Positions 34,957 to 43,823 of a stretch of DNA of 64,000 nt are shown piece by piece. The stretch covers positions 124,001 to 188,000 of the forward strand of contig NZ_CP132932.1 in the NCBI RefSeq assembly GCF_040358985.1, given 5' to 3'. The notes below the pieces were generated by a model. The model had not been told where the DNA came from. It did no database searches and saw only the letters and a list, made by a program, of their open reading frames with translations. Source of the stretch: Tunturibacter empetritectus. Its GTDB lineage: Bacteria > Acidobacteriota > Terriglobia > Terriglobales > Acidobacteriaceae. Within the stretch, counting starts at the first letter, position 1. Each line of letters begins with the position of its first letter. The translations under genes and the position numbers were made by a program.

Positions 34957-36515
34957 GACCTCTTCGCCTTCTCGCCTGCCTGCTCTTGCTCGTCATCCTC
35001 TCACCAACCTTCAGCTCCGCAGCCGATTCAGCATCCGTCTCCGGCACCGTTCGCGACTCAGACGGCAACCCCCTCGCCAACGTCACCCTCACCCTCGCAG
35101 GTCGCTCCACGCAGCAGGCCATCAGTGACTCATCCGGACGCTTCCGCTTCGCCGCAGACCTTCCACCTGGCGATTACGCACTCTCCGCCGTCCTCACGGG
35201 CTACGCTGCATCCGGCCCACTTTCCATTCATCTCCAATCAGCCCCTTTCAACGCGGACATCGTCCTCGCCCGCGCCCCCGCGCCTCCGCTCGAGTTCCAA
35301 TCCTCTGGCATCCGCGGCCTCATCGATCCCGGCGGCTACTCCGCATCCATCGCAACCGCCTCCACTGGTGTGCTGCGCGGCATCGCCGAGCTGAGGCGCA
35401 AGGACACCTCCTTTGCTACGTCAACTGCAAAGGACTGGCCCTGCGTCCTCGAACCCCAACTCCGCCAAGCCGTCGCACAGCATCCCGATCAGCCCGAACC
35501 ATCTTTCCGGCTCGGCCAGTTGTACGTTGCCCACGATCAACCCTCCCAAGCCATCCCGCCGCTGCAACACACCCTGGCGCTCGACTCCGCCAACGAATCT
35601 GCCTCCCGCACCCTCGCCGCTGCTTGGCTCGAAGCAGGCAACTTCGACGCCGCGCTAAAGCTACTCAAACGGCTTCTCGTCACCCGCGACACATCTGAGC
35701 TCCACCAGCTCCTTGCCCGCGCCGACGAAGGCTCTGGCCTCTTCCCACAAGCCGCACAGGAATACCGCGTGGCCGTCGCTCTGTTGCCCTCCGAAGAGAG
35801 CTCCTTCGGCATCGGATACGAACTGCTCCTCTCCGGCTCGCTCGCCAATGCTGCCGCCGCATTCACTGAAGGCATCACCCGCTATCCCAAATCAGTCTCC
35901 ATGCAGATTGGAGCAGGCACCACCCGCTTCCTTCAAGGCGACATCGACGCGGCACTCCAGAACTTCCTTACAGCCACAGATATCGACCCGGCGGACCCGC
36001 GCCCTTACTCGTTCCTCGCTACATCCGCTGCCGCTTCAACTGATCAGCGGAGCCGCGTTCATGACACCTTCAAACGCTATCTTGCGCTCGACTCCAACAG
36101 CGCAAACGCAAACTACTTCTACGCCCTTGCGCTCGCCCGCGCATATCCTCCAGGCAACGCCGCGCAAATCGAGGCCCTGCTCATGCACGCCATCCAGCTA
36201 GACTCAGCCCTCGCTAAAGCCCACCAGCAGCTTGCCGACAGCTACTTCCGCCGCAACGACTTCGCCGACGCAGTCTCCGAGTACGAAACCGCTCTCAGGC
36301 TCACGCACGACCCCGAGCCACACTACCACCTCGCTCTCGCCTACAAGCGCATGGGCCGCGCCGCCGACTCCGACCGCGAGATGCAGCTCTTCCGCCAGTC
36401 GCGCGAAGTCGGCGGCCAGGCCTCCGCCGCATTCACCGGCATTGATCTAGCACAGTTCATCTCGGCAACCGGCGCACCAAGACCGCACTCCGGTCTGCCG
36501 CTCCAATGCCCTTAA
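34953..36515 (+). CDS. Secreted Cpd-domain plus TPR protein
   Basis: A 520-residue protein with a signal peptide ending SSAAD. A carboxypeptidase-regulatory-like domain covers about 28-110 (SVSGTVRDSDGNPLANVTL); the same fold opens the TonB receptors. From about 170 onward it consists of TPR-like helix pairs (QPEPSFRLGQLYVAHDQPSQ, LAKAHQQLADSYFRRNDFAD). It is the last gene of the cluster and starts inside the previous stop (ATGA), so it is translationally coupled to the UnbV composite protein. Function is unknown; a surface or periplasmic adaptor working with that protein and the receptor is inferred. Confidence 0.82.
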   Translation: MRPLRLLACLLLLVILSPTFSSAADSASVSGTVRDSDGNPLANVTLTLAGRSTQQAISDSSGRFRFAADLPPGDYALSAVLTGYAASGPLSIHLQSAPFNADIVLARAPAPPLEFQSSGIRGLIDPGGYSASIATASTGVLRGIAELRRKDTSFATSTAKDWPCVLEPQLRQAVAQHPDQPEPSFRLGQLYVAHDQPSQAIPPLQHTLALDSANESASRTLAAAWLEAGNFDAALKLLKRLLVTRDTSELHQLLARADEGSGLFPQAAQEYRVAVALLPSEESSFGIGYELLLSGSLANAAAAFTEGITRYPKSVSMQIGAGTTRFLQGDIDAALQNFLTATDIDPADPRPYSFLATSAAASTDQRSRVHDTFKRYLALDSNSANANYFYALALARAYPPGNAAQIEALLMHAIQLDSALAKAHQQLADSYFRRNDFADAVSEYETALRLTHDPEPHYHLALAYKRMGRAADSDREMQLFRQSREVGGQASAAFTGIDLAQFISATGAPRPHSGLPLQCP

Positions 36516-37101
36516 CCTCGCAGTAATGGCGATCCTAAACACTTTGTTAGATTTGCATCTGCGGATGAATCAGTGCGAGCACGGATCAGGCGCCAAAATT
36601 TTTTCCACCGTCCGCCGTGCGAACACGTCGCCCATGGCGATCGATCCGCCTTCCTGACCGTGCATGGCGCAGAATGTCTTGGTATGAAAAACCACTTGAA
36701 GATATTTGGGCCGCGCTTGCCCAGCGGATCGTCCAGGCTCTGATCTATCCCCGGGCTGAAACCGTCCAACGAAAGGGTAAAAGTCCTACTACACGCACCT
36801 TTGACATGTATGCTCCCCGCTTAGAAATCAAATGAATATCGCGCGTGGATACGCTATCAGGCTTGAGCCAAACATTGATCCGACGAAACCCTTCATTGGT
36901 CTCAAAATTCCGATAAAGGAAGTAGAAGATCCACGACGTTGACTTCCAGGCGAATCGAAACTGCGGACCAGACGCGATGATCTGCTGGCATTCCGGCTAT
37001 TTCCGAGGATGGAGACCTAGCCGGCTCGCCTTTCTGCCCGGCATTCAACCACTCCTGGACCGGTGAAGCGCATCACAACTGCCAGGAGCGAGGAGAATGT
37101 C
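36516..37101. other. Gene-poor gap after the cytochrome/UnbV cluster
   Basis: About 590 bp. A minus-strand frame of roughly 70 codons around 36766-36975 reads protein-like (FRFAWKSTSWIFYFLYRNFE, then RRINVWLKPDS). It has no clear start or ribosome site and is not recognised; it may be a gene remnant. No terminator with a T-tract was seen. GAGGAGA at 37090-37096 is the ribosome binding site of the next gene. Confidence 0.4.
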
Positions 37102-38466
37102 ATGGCGAAGACAGATGATGCAGAGTTGGTTGAGGTCGCGGGCCACATGGTGCGCATCAGCAGCCCGTCAAAGCCCTACTTTTCAAAGGGCGTCCAGCTG
37201 ACAAAGCTGGACATTGTGCGCTACTTCCTTTCCATCGCGCCAGGTGCGCTGCGCGGCATCGTGGATCGTCCCGTGGTCCTCAAACGCTTTGTAAATGGCG
37301 CGGAGGCGGAGCCGTTTTATCAGAAGCGCGCCCCCAGTGATCTCCCGGACTGGATGCGGACGGTGACCTTGTCCTTCCCGTCCGGTCGCACCGCAGACGA
37401 AGTGGTGGTGGATGAGGCCGCCGGTCTCGCTTGGATTGTGAACCTTGGTTGCATAGAGTTGCACCCGCACCCGGTTCGCACGGGAGACCTCGATCATCCC
37501 GATGAGCTGCGCGTGGACCTCGATCCGCAACCCGGAGTCGGATGGAGCGACGTGCGCATTGTAGCCATGGAAGTGAAAGCTCTTCTCGACGAGTTGGGTC
37601 TGGTGGCGTGGCCGAAAACCAGTGGATCACGTGGTATTCACATCAATATCCGGATTGAACCGAGGTGGAGCTTTACCGAAGTGCGCCGGGCCGCGCTGGC
37701 TCTGGCTCGCGCGGTGGAGGGACGATGTTCGTTGGCGAGCAGCAAATGGTGGAAGGAAGAGCGACATGGAGTTTTTCTGGACTACAACCAGAATGCGAAA
37801 GATCGGACGACCTGCTCCGCCTTCTCGGTGCGGCCGCTGCCCGATGCGCGAGTGAGCACACCGCTGCGGTGGGATGAAGTGATGAGATGCGATCCAGCGG
37901 ACTTCACCGTGCTTACCATTCCGGATCGATTCGTGAAGATCGGTGACCCGCACGCTGCCATGGACGAACACGCGGGTGTGCTCGATGCGTTGCTGACAAT
38001 GGCTGAGCGGGATGAGGCGGTGGGTCTCGGCGATGCGCCATGGCCTCCTCACTTCCGTAAGGTGGAGGGTGAGCCTGCGCGTGTGCAACCATCGAAGGCC
38101 CGCAGCTCCGGCAAGTCAAGTAAGGTGGTCAAAGCTGAAGGTGAAGAGGTTGATCCGGCGGCCGCTCCTGTCGCGAAGAAAGGACGACGGCAGCCCACGA
38201 TGCCCCTGATCGTGGTTGCACAGTCATCCGACAAAGCTGCGGCGGAAGCAGGGCTCGAGCGGTGGAAGCAGCAGCACTCCGAAGCTGCGGCGCTGCTGGC
38301 ACCGGATGACGTGCTGTTGGACCGCATGCGCGGGTCGGCGTACGTGTGGTATCGCATTCGTGTGAATCTGCGACATGTGCCGGAGACGCTACGGCCGTCG
38401 CAGGATACGCCGGATCCGGACGATGACCCAACACGGGCGTGGCGCGAGACGAAAGAAAGGACGTGA
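37102..38466 (+). CDS. LigD-type DNA polymerase/primase domain protein (NHEJ polymerase)
   Basis: A 454-residue protein. The archaeo-eukaryotic primase fold of LigD polymerase domains covers about 1-290. The metal-binding pair D139-x-D141 is in RVDLDPQPG, the nucleotide-binding SGSRGIH is at 174-180, and a further aspartate lies in GVFLDYNQNAKDRT. These enzymes fill gaps during Ku-dependent end joining. ATG 37102 is chosen for AGGAGA upstream; 37063 is an earlier in-frame start without one. The last 130 residues are lysine/alanine-rich and then form an unrecognised segment (MPLIVVAQSSDKAAAEAGLE, YVWYRIRVNLRHVPETL). The polymerase is not fused to a ligase; a ligase gene lies convergently 30 bp away. 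Confidence 0.9.
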   Translation: MAKTDDAELVEVAGHMVRISSPSKPYFSKGVQLTKLDIVRYFLSIAPGALRGIVDRPVVLKRFVNGAEAEPFYQKRAPSDLPDWMRTVTLSFPSGRTADEVVVDEAAGLAWIVNLGCIELHPHPVRTGDLDHPDELRVDLDPQPGVGWSDVRIVAMEVKALLDELGLVAWPKTSGSRGIHINIRIEPRWSFTEVRRAALALARAVEGRCSLASSKWWKEERHGVFLDYNQNAKDRTTCSAFSVRPLPDARVSTPLRWDEVMRCDPADFTVLTIPDRFVKIGDPHAAMDEHAGVLDALLTMAERDEAVGLGDAPWPPHFRKVEGEPARVQPSKARSSGKSSKVVKAEGEEVDPAAAPVAKKGRRQPTMPLIVVAQSSDKAAAEAGLERWKQQHSEAAALLAPDDVLLDRMRGSAYVWYRIRVNLRHVPETLRPSQDTPDPDDDPTRAWRETKERT

Positions 38467-38496
38467 AGCGCTCGGTTGGAGCCTGTTGACTCGCGG

Positions 38497-39579
38497 CTAG
38501 ATTCGCTCCGGAAAAATGCTCATCAATTCCTCAGGCGGAATGACCTCGAGCTGCTCGTAGGTGCAGTCCCTTGGAACCTTGTCAGGACGCCAACGCCTGA
38601 AGTGCGCCAGGTGGCGGAAGCGTGTGCCCTGCATATGCTCGTAGGCGACTTCGACCACAAGCTCAACGCGGAGCGGCACCCAGCTCAGGTCTTTGCCACC
38701 ACTCCATCGCGACTGGCCGCCGGGCATGCGGCCGCTGGCATGTGCGTCCTCGCTTTTCCAGTCTTCCCAGGGATGGTTGCGGAGCGCATCTTCGCGATAG
38801 GGTGCGAGAAACTCCACTAGCTCCCTGCGTTTGGTGGCGGTAAAGCTGGCGCAGACCCCGACGTGCTGTAGCCTCCCAGAAGCGTCATGCAAGCCTAACA
38901 GTAGCGAGCCAACCGCGGTGCCTTCGCCATCCTTGTGCCACCGAAGACCGGCGACAACGCAATCGCAGTCACGCTCGTGCTTGATCTTGAGCATGGTACG
39001 TTTGTCTGGCGTATATGGCCCCGCGATGGGTTTGGCAATCACGCCGTCGAGCCCCGCCCCTTCGAAACGTGTGAACCAGTCCTGCGCAATTGTGCGGTTC
39101 CGTGTTGCGGGCGTCAGGTGCAGCGGCATGTGCAAGTTTGCAAGGACTCGTTCAAGCTCGCCGCGCCGCACGGCGAAAGGCTCGTCGCGCAGGTCACGGT
39201 CGTCAAGTTGAAGCAGGTCAAAGAAGACAATCGAAGCCGGAGATTGGGCAGCGAGGGTCTTCACGCGCGAAGCCGCAGGATGTATGCGTAGCGTCAAGGC
39301 CTCAAAGTCAAGACCGCCATCCCGCGCAATGACGATCTCCCCATCCAGGACGCATCGTTGCGGCAATAGCTTGAGCAGCGGGTCGCGCAGTTCTGGAAAG
39401 TAGCGATCGAGAGGCTTGCCATCGCGACTTTGGAGTAGCAACTCCTCTCCGTCGCGAAAAATAATAGCGCGAAATCCGTCCCACTTCGGCTCAAAGATCC
39501 ATACGTCTGCATCGGAGGGGATCGTATCGACCCGCTTGGCGAGCATTGGCAGGATCGGCGGCGACAACGGTAAGCGCAT
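38497..39579 (-). CDS. ATP-dependent DNA ligase (LigC/LigD ligase-domain type)
   Basis: A 360-residue protein with the ligase adenylation motif EPKWDGFRA, K32 being the AMP-accepting lysine, and later motifs LDGEIVI (III), FFDLLQLD (IIIa), LDGVIAKP (IV) and MLKIKHERDCDCVV (V). An OB-fold follows (VGSLLLGLHDASGRLQHVGV). It joins nicked DNA using ATP and is the size of stand-alone LigC-type ligases, without polymerase or nuclease domains. It points toward the LigD-type polymerase gene with 30 bp between the stops, so the pair is convergent, not an operon. No Ku gene is in the window. Confidence 0.92.
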   Translation of the reverse strand: MRLPLSPPILPMLAKRVDTIPSDADVWIFEPKWDGFRAIIFRDGEELLLQSRDGKPLDRYFPELRDPLLKLLPQRCVLDGEIVIARDGGLDFEALTLRIHPAASRVKTLAAQSPASIVFFDLLQLDDRDLRDEPFAVRRGELERVLANLHMPLHLTPATRNRTIAQDWFTRFEGAGLDGVIAKPIAGPYTPDKRTMLKIKHERDCDCVVAGLRWHKDGEGTAVGSLLLGLHDASGRLQHVGVCASFTATKRRELVEFLAPYREDALRNHPWEDWKSEDAHASGRMPGGQSRWSGGKDLSWVPLRVELVVEVAYEHMQGTRFRHLAHFRRWRPDKVPRDCTYEQLEVIPPEELMSIFPERI

Positions 39580-39709
39580 GCTGTGTTTGATGCGGGCTGT
39601 CCTTGTCGCGGTTGATCGCTATCTTTCAGTGGCTTTTCGCTATATTCGCGCTCAAACTGGCCGCCTCCCACAGGTCGAGGCTCTGCAAATACGATTGTGT
39701 TTCGTGTTG

Positions 39710-41191
39710 CTAGACACCATATTGAGCGAGTCGATGTTGCTTGTACGCAGCACGCACCTCAGCGTATTGGGGCGCAATTATAGGATTAGACGAAGCTGTC
39801 CCCCTGTCATCAAGCTTGATGCAACGATCGCAGATCTCGACAAAGGTTTCTCGAGAACCGCCCTCGCTACCAGCGGCAAAGATGGCCTGAATGCAAGCGC
39901 CGAGACACCCGGCTTCTTCTTCCAGAGGAACGTGAACGTCTGTGCCACTCGCGTCGGCCAGAAGCTGACGCCATTGCGTTGAACGTGAACCACCTCCGAT
40001 GAGTAGAATGCGTTTTGCGCTTTTACCATTGAGGATGAGATCGAGGCCATCGAGAACGCCAAAGCTGACTCCTTCAATCGTCGCCCGGATGAGATTGGCT
40101 GGAGTGAAATTGGACGCCGAGACCCCGAGAATAGAGCCGTGCGCAGACGGTAGGTCGGGCGTGCGTTCGCCATTGAGAAACGGAATGAAAGTGAGACCAT
40201 CCGCCCCCGGCACTGTAGTTGTCATAGCTGACTCTATGTCAGTGACTGAGCGGCCAAGCGTATTCAACATCTGTGTGACGACATTAGTTGCGTTCATGGT
40301 GCACACGAGAGGAAGCCAGCCGTTCGAGGACGCACAAAAGGGAGCGATGCCTGGATCCAAGCTGGGCACGAATTCATCGCGGAACGAGTAGACGGTAGCG
40401 GAGGTGCCAAGACTCATGGTAACAACGCCTTCCGTGACATTACCTGTGCCAATTGCTCCCATCATATTGTCTCCACCGCCACTGGCGACAAGACAAGAGT
40501 TGGAGATACCAAGATCCGCGGCTATATCTGGCTTTACAGTTCCAACGATCCGCTCTGCAGGAACAAGTGCCGGAAGCGCACGAAGAAGCTGCCCGGTGCC
40601 ATGGTCAATAGAGGCGAGAATCTCAGCAGCCCAGGCACGGCTGCGAACATCGAAGTAGCCCGTGCCAGAGGCGTCTCCATACTCCGCGTAGAGATTGCCG
40701 GTAAGCCAGAAGTTGAGGTACTCATGAGGAAGAAGAATGTGTCGAATTTTTGCGAAGTTTTCTGGTTCTCGCTGCTGCAGCCAAAGCAGCTTTGATACCG
40801 TGTAGCCGGTAAGGGGAATGATGCCAAAGCGCTTGAGAAAAGTTTGCTCACCTCCAAATCGGGCGATCAGTTCGGCGTTCTGCGATGCGGTTTCGGTGTC
40901 GTTCCAAAGCTTGGCGGGACGAATCACCTGCATGCGTTCATCAAGAACGACCAACCCGTGCTGCTGGCCCGAAACTGCGAGGGCTCTTATCGGACGGCCA
41001 GGAGCCTTCGCCATTGCTTGCTTGATTGAGAGTCGGAGTGCCTCAATCCACCATTGAGGTTCCTGCTCGCGAGCGCCGGAAGGTCGCTGGATAATTTGAT
41101 GTGTCGCGTGTCCTCGACCATGTGCGATGCCATGCTCGTCAATCAAGAGAGCCTTTGTTCCTTGAGTGCCGCAGTCAATACCGAGATACAT
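39710..41191 (-). CDS. xylB: Xylulokinase
   Basis: A 493-residue FGGY-family sugar kinase. The N-terminal phosphate loop is MYLGIDCGTQGTKALLID. The MQVIRPAKLWNDTET segment is typical of xylulokinases, and SGGGDNMMGAIGTG carries the catalytic-base aspartate. The second ATPase domain ends with RILLIGGGSRSTQWRQLLAD. It phosphorylates D-xylulose to xylulose 5-phosphate. It follows the ROK-type regulator by 20 bp on the same strand and is divergent from xylA, so both halves are likely under the same repressor. Confidence 0.94.
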   Translation of the reverse strand: MYLGIDCGTQGTKALLIDEHGIAHGRGHATHQIIQRPSGAREQEPQWWIEALRLSIKQAMAKAPGRPIRALAVSGQQHGLVVLDERMQVIRPAKLWNDTETASQNAELIARFGGEQTFLKRFGIIPLTGYTVSKLLWLQQREPENFAKIRHILLPHEYLNFWLTGNLYAEYGDASGTGYFDVRSRAWAAEILASIDHGTGQLLRALPALVPAERIVGTVKPDIAADLGISNSCLVASGGGDNMMGAIGTGNVTEGVVTMSLGTSATVYSFRDEFVPSLDPGIAPFCASSNGWLPLVCTMNATNVVTQMLNTLGRSVTDIESAMTTTVPGADGLTFIPFLNGERTPDLPSAHGSILGVSASNFTPANLIRATIEGVSFGVLDGLDLILNGKSAKRILLIGGGSRSTQWRQLLADASGTDVHVPLEEEAGCLGACIQAIFAAGSEGGSRETFVEICDRCIKLDDRGTASSNPIIAPQYAEVRAAYKQHRLAQYGV

Positions 41192-41211
41192 GGTTGGCGT
41201 CTCGTCTTCCG

Positions 41212-42483
41212 TTATGTTGCGAGCGTTTTGGTTGCAGACTCTGAGCGCTTACTTGTGTTTATACTACGGCGCAATGAGCTGTGATAGCCGGAGTGACGCT
41301 GAAGCGCGATGGCAGCAGCTCCACGAAGGCGAGCCATCTCTCCCCCAGTCGTAATCTCCAGGCGAGGTGGAGAGCCTGCGAGAATGCCGGAAATCAACTC
41401 TTCTTGCACGATGGAACCGAAGGTGGACCACGCAGTCGTAAGAGCACCAGTGATGAGAAGAAGTTCTGGCGAAAGGGCTGCTGTGACGAGTCGGAGCCCT
41501 TGTCCTAGATGAAGGGCTTGTTTCTTGATCGCTTTGATTGCGTGCGAATCGCCTTCCTTGGCTAAGTGCATAAGATTTTGAATGGAGGTAATGTTTGTGT
41601 TTGGTCTGAGCTCAGAATAGAAACGGAGGGCAGCATCGGATGACGCGAGCGTCTCCCAGCAACCCCGCTTTCCGCAACCACAAAGAGGCCCAGCAGGATC
41701 AACCGGAATATGCCCAAACTCGCCCGCGAGGCCGTTGAGACCAGAGACAATCTGCCCATTGGCAAAGATTGCAGTGCCAAGTCCCTCCGAAAGGCTGATA
41801 AGAACGGCATTCCGTGTCTTGTCCATGCGTCCAAACCAGAGTTCGGAGAGGAGACAAGCCGTTGCATCGTTGTCAAGCTCGACCTGGAGGTGAAGCTTCT
41901 TCTGGATCGCTCCCTTAATGTCGTAGTCCGCCCATTTCAAGTTGGGGGCGTGAATCAGATGGTTTGTCTTTGGGTGGACGCGGCCAGGCACGCTGATTCC
42001 AACCCCTTCAAAGGTTTTGTGGGGAAAGCGATCACGCATCGCCTGCATAGCTTCGATCATTCCCGCCACAGATCGCTCAGGGTCCGAGAAGATACTGATC
42101 TCTTCATGCGCGAGCATGCGCCCGTTGAGATCAATGATGGCAAGGATTGCTCTTCGCGGCCGAAGGTCGGCTACCAACATGACGAGATTGTCGTTGAGCG
42201 ATAGCATCGTCGGGCGGCGGCCGCGTGGCCTCCGGGCCACCGCCCCTTCAACAATCCAGGTCTCCTGAAGCAGCTGCTCGACGATATTAGAGACGGTGCT
42301 GGGCTGCAAGCCTGAGACGCGTGACAGATCCGCACGCGAGATCGGTTGCTTGGACCGAACAATCTCCAACACGATGTCGCGGTTGATGTCGCGGGCGATC
42401 TCGCTTGATGCGAGCTCGACGTAAGCGAGATCGATCCGCCTGAAGCCTTTCTCGACGCGCTCCGTTATTTCTTTAGCAAACAT
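41212..42483 (-). CDS. xylR: ROK-family transcriptional repressor, XylR type
   Basis: A 423-residue regulator. An N-terminal winged helix (RADLSRVSGLQPSTVSNIVE, about 50-70) is followed by a ROK domain with the zinc-type motif GEFGHIPVDPAGPLCGCGKR and GCWET, and a sugar-binding segment (GVGISVPGRV). XylR proteins of this family repress xylose genes and release DNA when xylose binds. It precedes xylB on the minus strand and faces the symporter-xylA unit. The identity as a xylose repressor rests on these neighbours. A TTAGTTTG stretch near 42570 in the divergent region is a weak operator candidate. Confidence 0.9.
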   Translation of the reverse strand: MFAKEITERVEKGFRRIDLAYVELASSEIARDINRDIVLEIVRSKQPISRADLSRVSGLQPSTVSNIVEQLLQETWIVEGAVARRPRGRRPTMLSLNDNLVMLVADLRPRRAILAIIDLNGRMLAHEEISIFSDPERSVAGMIEAMQAMRDRFPHKTFEGVGISVPGRVHPKTNHLIHAPNLKWADYDIKGAIQKKLHLQVELDNDATACLLSELWFGRMDKTRNAVLISLSEGLGTAIFANGQIVSGLNGLAGEFGHIPVDPAGPLCGCGKRGCWETLASSDAALRFYSELRPNTNITSIQNLMHLAKEGDSHAIKAIKKQALHLGQGLRLVTAALSPELLLITGALTTAWSTFGSIVQEELISGILAGSPPRLEITTGGEMARLRGAAAIALQRHSGYHSSLRRSINTSKRSESATKTLAT

Positions 42484-42806
42484 GGCGTGCTCGCATAAGC
42501 TGAAAGCTCATTAGTTATCGATAGTCGAAGAAGTAGGCCTCTCGTAAATTAGTCAACCTTTAGTTTGCAAAGGGGATGTGTCTCTCGCCGAGTTAATAAA
42601 ATCGCAAGAACTATTTCGTCAAGGCCTAGTATAACGGTGCCTTACCGCAATTTATAGAGAGAAGTAAAGCAACCTCAGGGGAAGGTATGAATAGCCTGTA
42701 AACATCTATTCTGCGCGGGTGGCACGAGGATGTCTATTTGCAGTCCAAGCAATACCCATTGACAACTTAGTCGCATGGTCGATATAGTTCGGGTCGCGAG
42801 TAAAAT
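42484..42806. promoter_or_regulatory. Divergent region between xylR and the decayed symporter
   Basis: About 320 bp, AT-rich in the first 170 bases, where the promoters of the minus-strand xylR-xylB pair should lie. The stretch AAATTAGTCAACC followed by TTTAGTTTGCAAA (42547-42572) contains two TTAGT-like half-sites and could be a XylR site, but it is not palindromic. From about 42720 the sequence leads into the symporter remnant. The first two thirds of that gene cannot be found. Confidence 0.35.
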
Positions 42807-43512
42807 AACGTTTTTTTGATCATCCCGACGATCACCAACCTTTTTGGGAAATTTTTATGAGCGACATGGCGGGCAATATCAGCGCGTTCTCCACTGTCTG
42901 GACCTACTACATCTATGGCGCGTTCATCACTGTCTGGACCTACTACATCTACGGCGCGTTCATCAACAAAAAGCATCGGTCAAGCACTACGTCACTATGG
43001 GACGATGGTCAACGGCTATTGGGATGCTCGTGTCGATTGCGACAGCATAATCTCGGGATGAATGCGGCCTCGATCACGGACTACGTGCAAGCGCTATACA
43101 GCTTTTTCATTGCGCCGCTCTTCGGGACTGTGATCTTGGGCATGCTGTGGAAGAGGGCTACGAAAGCCGGAGGATTCGGGGGCTATTGCCGGAACCGCCG
43201 CTTCAATAGGAATGTTTGTCTGGGTGCGTATGAATGGTGAGGGTCTGCGATATATCGCAATGAGTCCCGACGCACGTCCGATGGCGAAGAACCTTTATCA
43301 TGTGTTGTGGAGCTGGCTGATCTGCGTTGGCGTGACGGTCGCCGTAAGGCCGATGACGAAAGCTACACCCACCGCCCAACTTGCTGGATTGGTCTACGGA
43401 GTAACTCCGCTACGCAGCGACGGCGCAGAAAGTCTCTGCAGAAACCAGCCTTCTGGCAGCAGTAGTGATCGTTGTGTTCTTCGTTCTGAACATAGTTTTT
43501 AAACAGAGCTGA
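42807..43512 (+). pseudogene. Decayed sodium:solute symporter (SSS family) gene, C-terminal part
   Basis: Pieces in changing frames spell the end of an SSS transporter: FLIIPTITNLFGKF, then MSDMAGNISAFSTVWTYYIY, then ASVKHYVTMGRWSTAIGM. These continue as YVQALYSFFIAPLFGTVILG, then MFVWVRMN with LWSWLICVGVTVAV, and finally VIVVFFVLNIVF. At least five frameshifts separate them and the first ten or so helices are missing. A 36-bp in-frame tandem duplication sits in the second piece. In related bacteria such a carrier next to xylA would import xylose. Here the locus has lost it, unless the shifts are sequence errors, which the duplication and missing N-terminus argue against. Confidence 0.85.
42893..42964 (+). 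repeat. 36-bp tandem duplication inside the symporter remnant
   Basis: Two adjacent 36-base copies (42893-42928 and 42929-42964) differ at a single base. They encode the same twelve residues, TVWTYYIYGAFI, twice in frame. Near identity suggests a recent event. Confidence 0.9.
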
Positions 43513-43522
43513 AGGAGAAACG

Positions 43523-43777
43523 ATGAGGGACAATCACTCGCAAGAACAAGGAGGTCAAACTCGCAAAGCAAAGCTCTCGATATGGTTTTTCTACCGTATC
43601 TTGATGCTTGCCGATGGTCTGGTTCTGTTAGGCCAAGGCACCTTTGAGCACTTCGGTCACGAACCGTCCACAGTTTTGGCGAATTTGCAACCGACACTCT
43701 GGTGGGGCGTTCTACTGACCCTCTTCGGCGGTTTCTACACTGTGCGGTTTCGTCCAGCGGAGCACTCGATCGAGTAA
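43523..43777 (+). CDS. Small membrane protein next to the symporter remnant
   Basis: An 84-residue protein with two predicted membrane helices (about 22-42, [18 protein letters not shown]; and about 57-74, [16 protein letters not shown]) and a polar, glutamine-rich N-terminus. GAAGGAGAA six bases before ATG 43523 is a good ribosome site. It starts 10 bp after the decayed symporter and 46 bp before xylA, so it is the accessory gene of that transporter unit. It is intact while the transporter is not. Function unknown; a small partner subunit of the symporter is one possibility. Confidence 0.7.
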   Translation: MRDNHSQEQGGQTRKAKLSIWFFYRILMLADGLVLLGQGTFEHFGHEPSTVLANLQPTLWWGVLLTLFGGFYTVRFRPAEHSIE

Positions 43778-43823
43778 GTTCTCTATAAGACAAAGGCACA
43801 AAGCAAATTTTATTGGGGGATAT

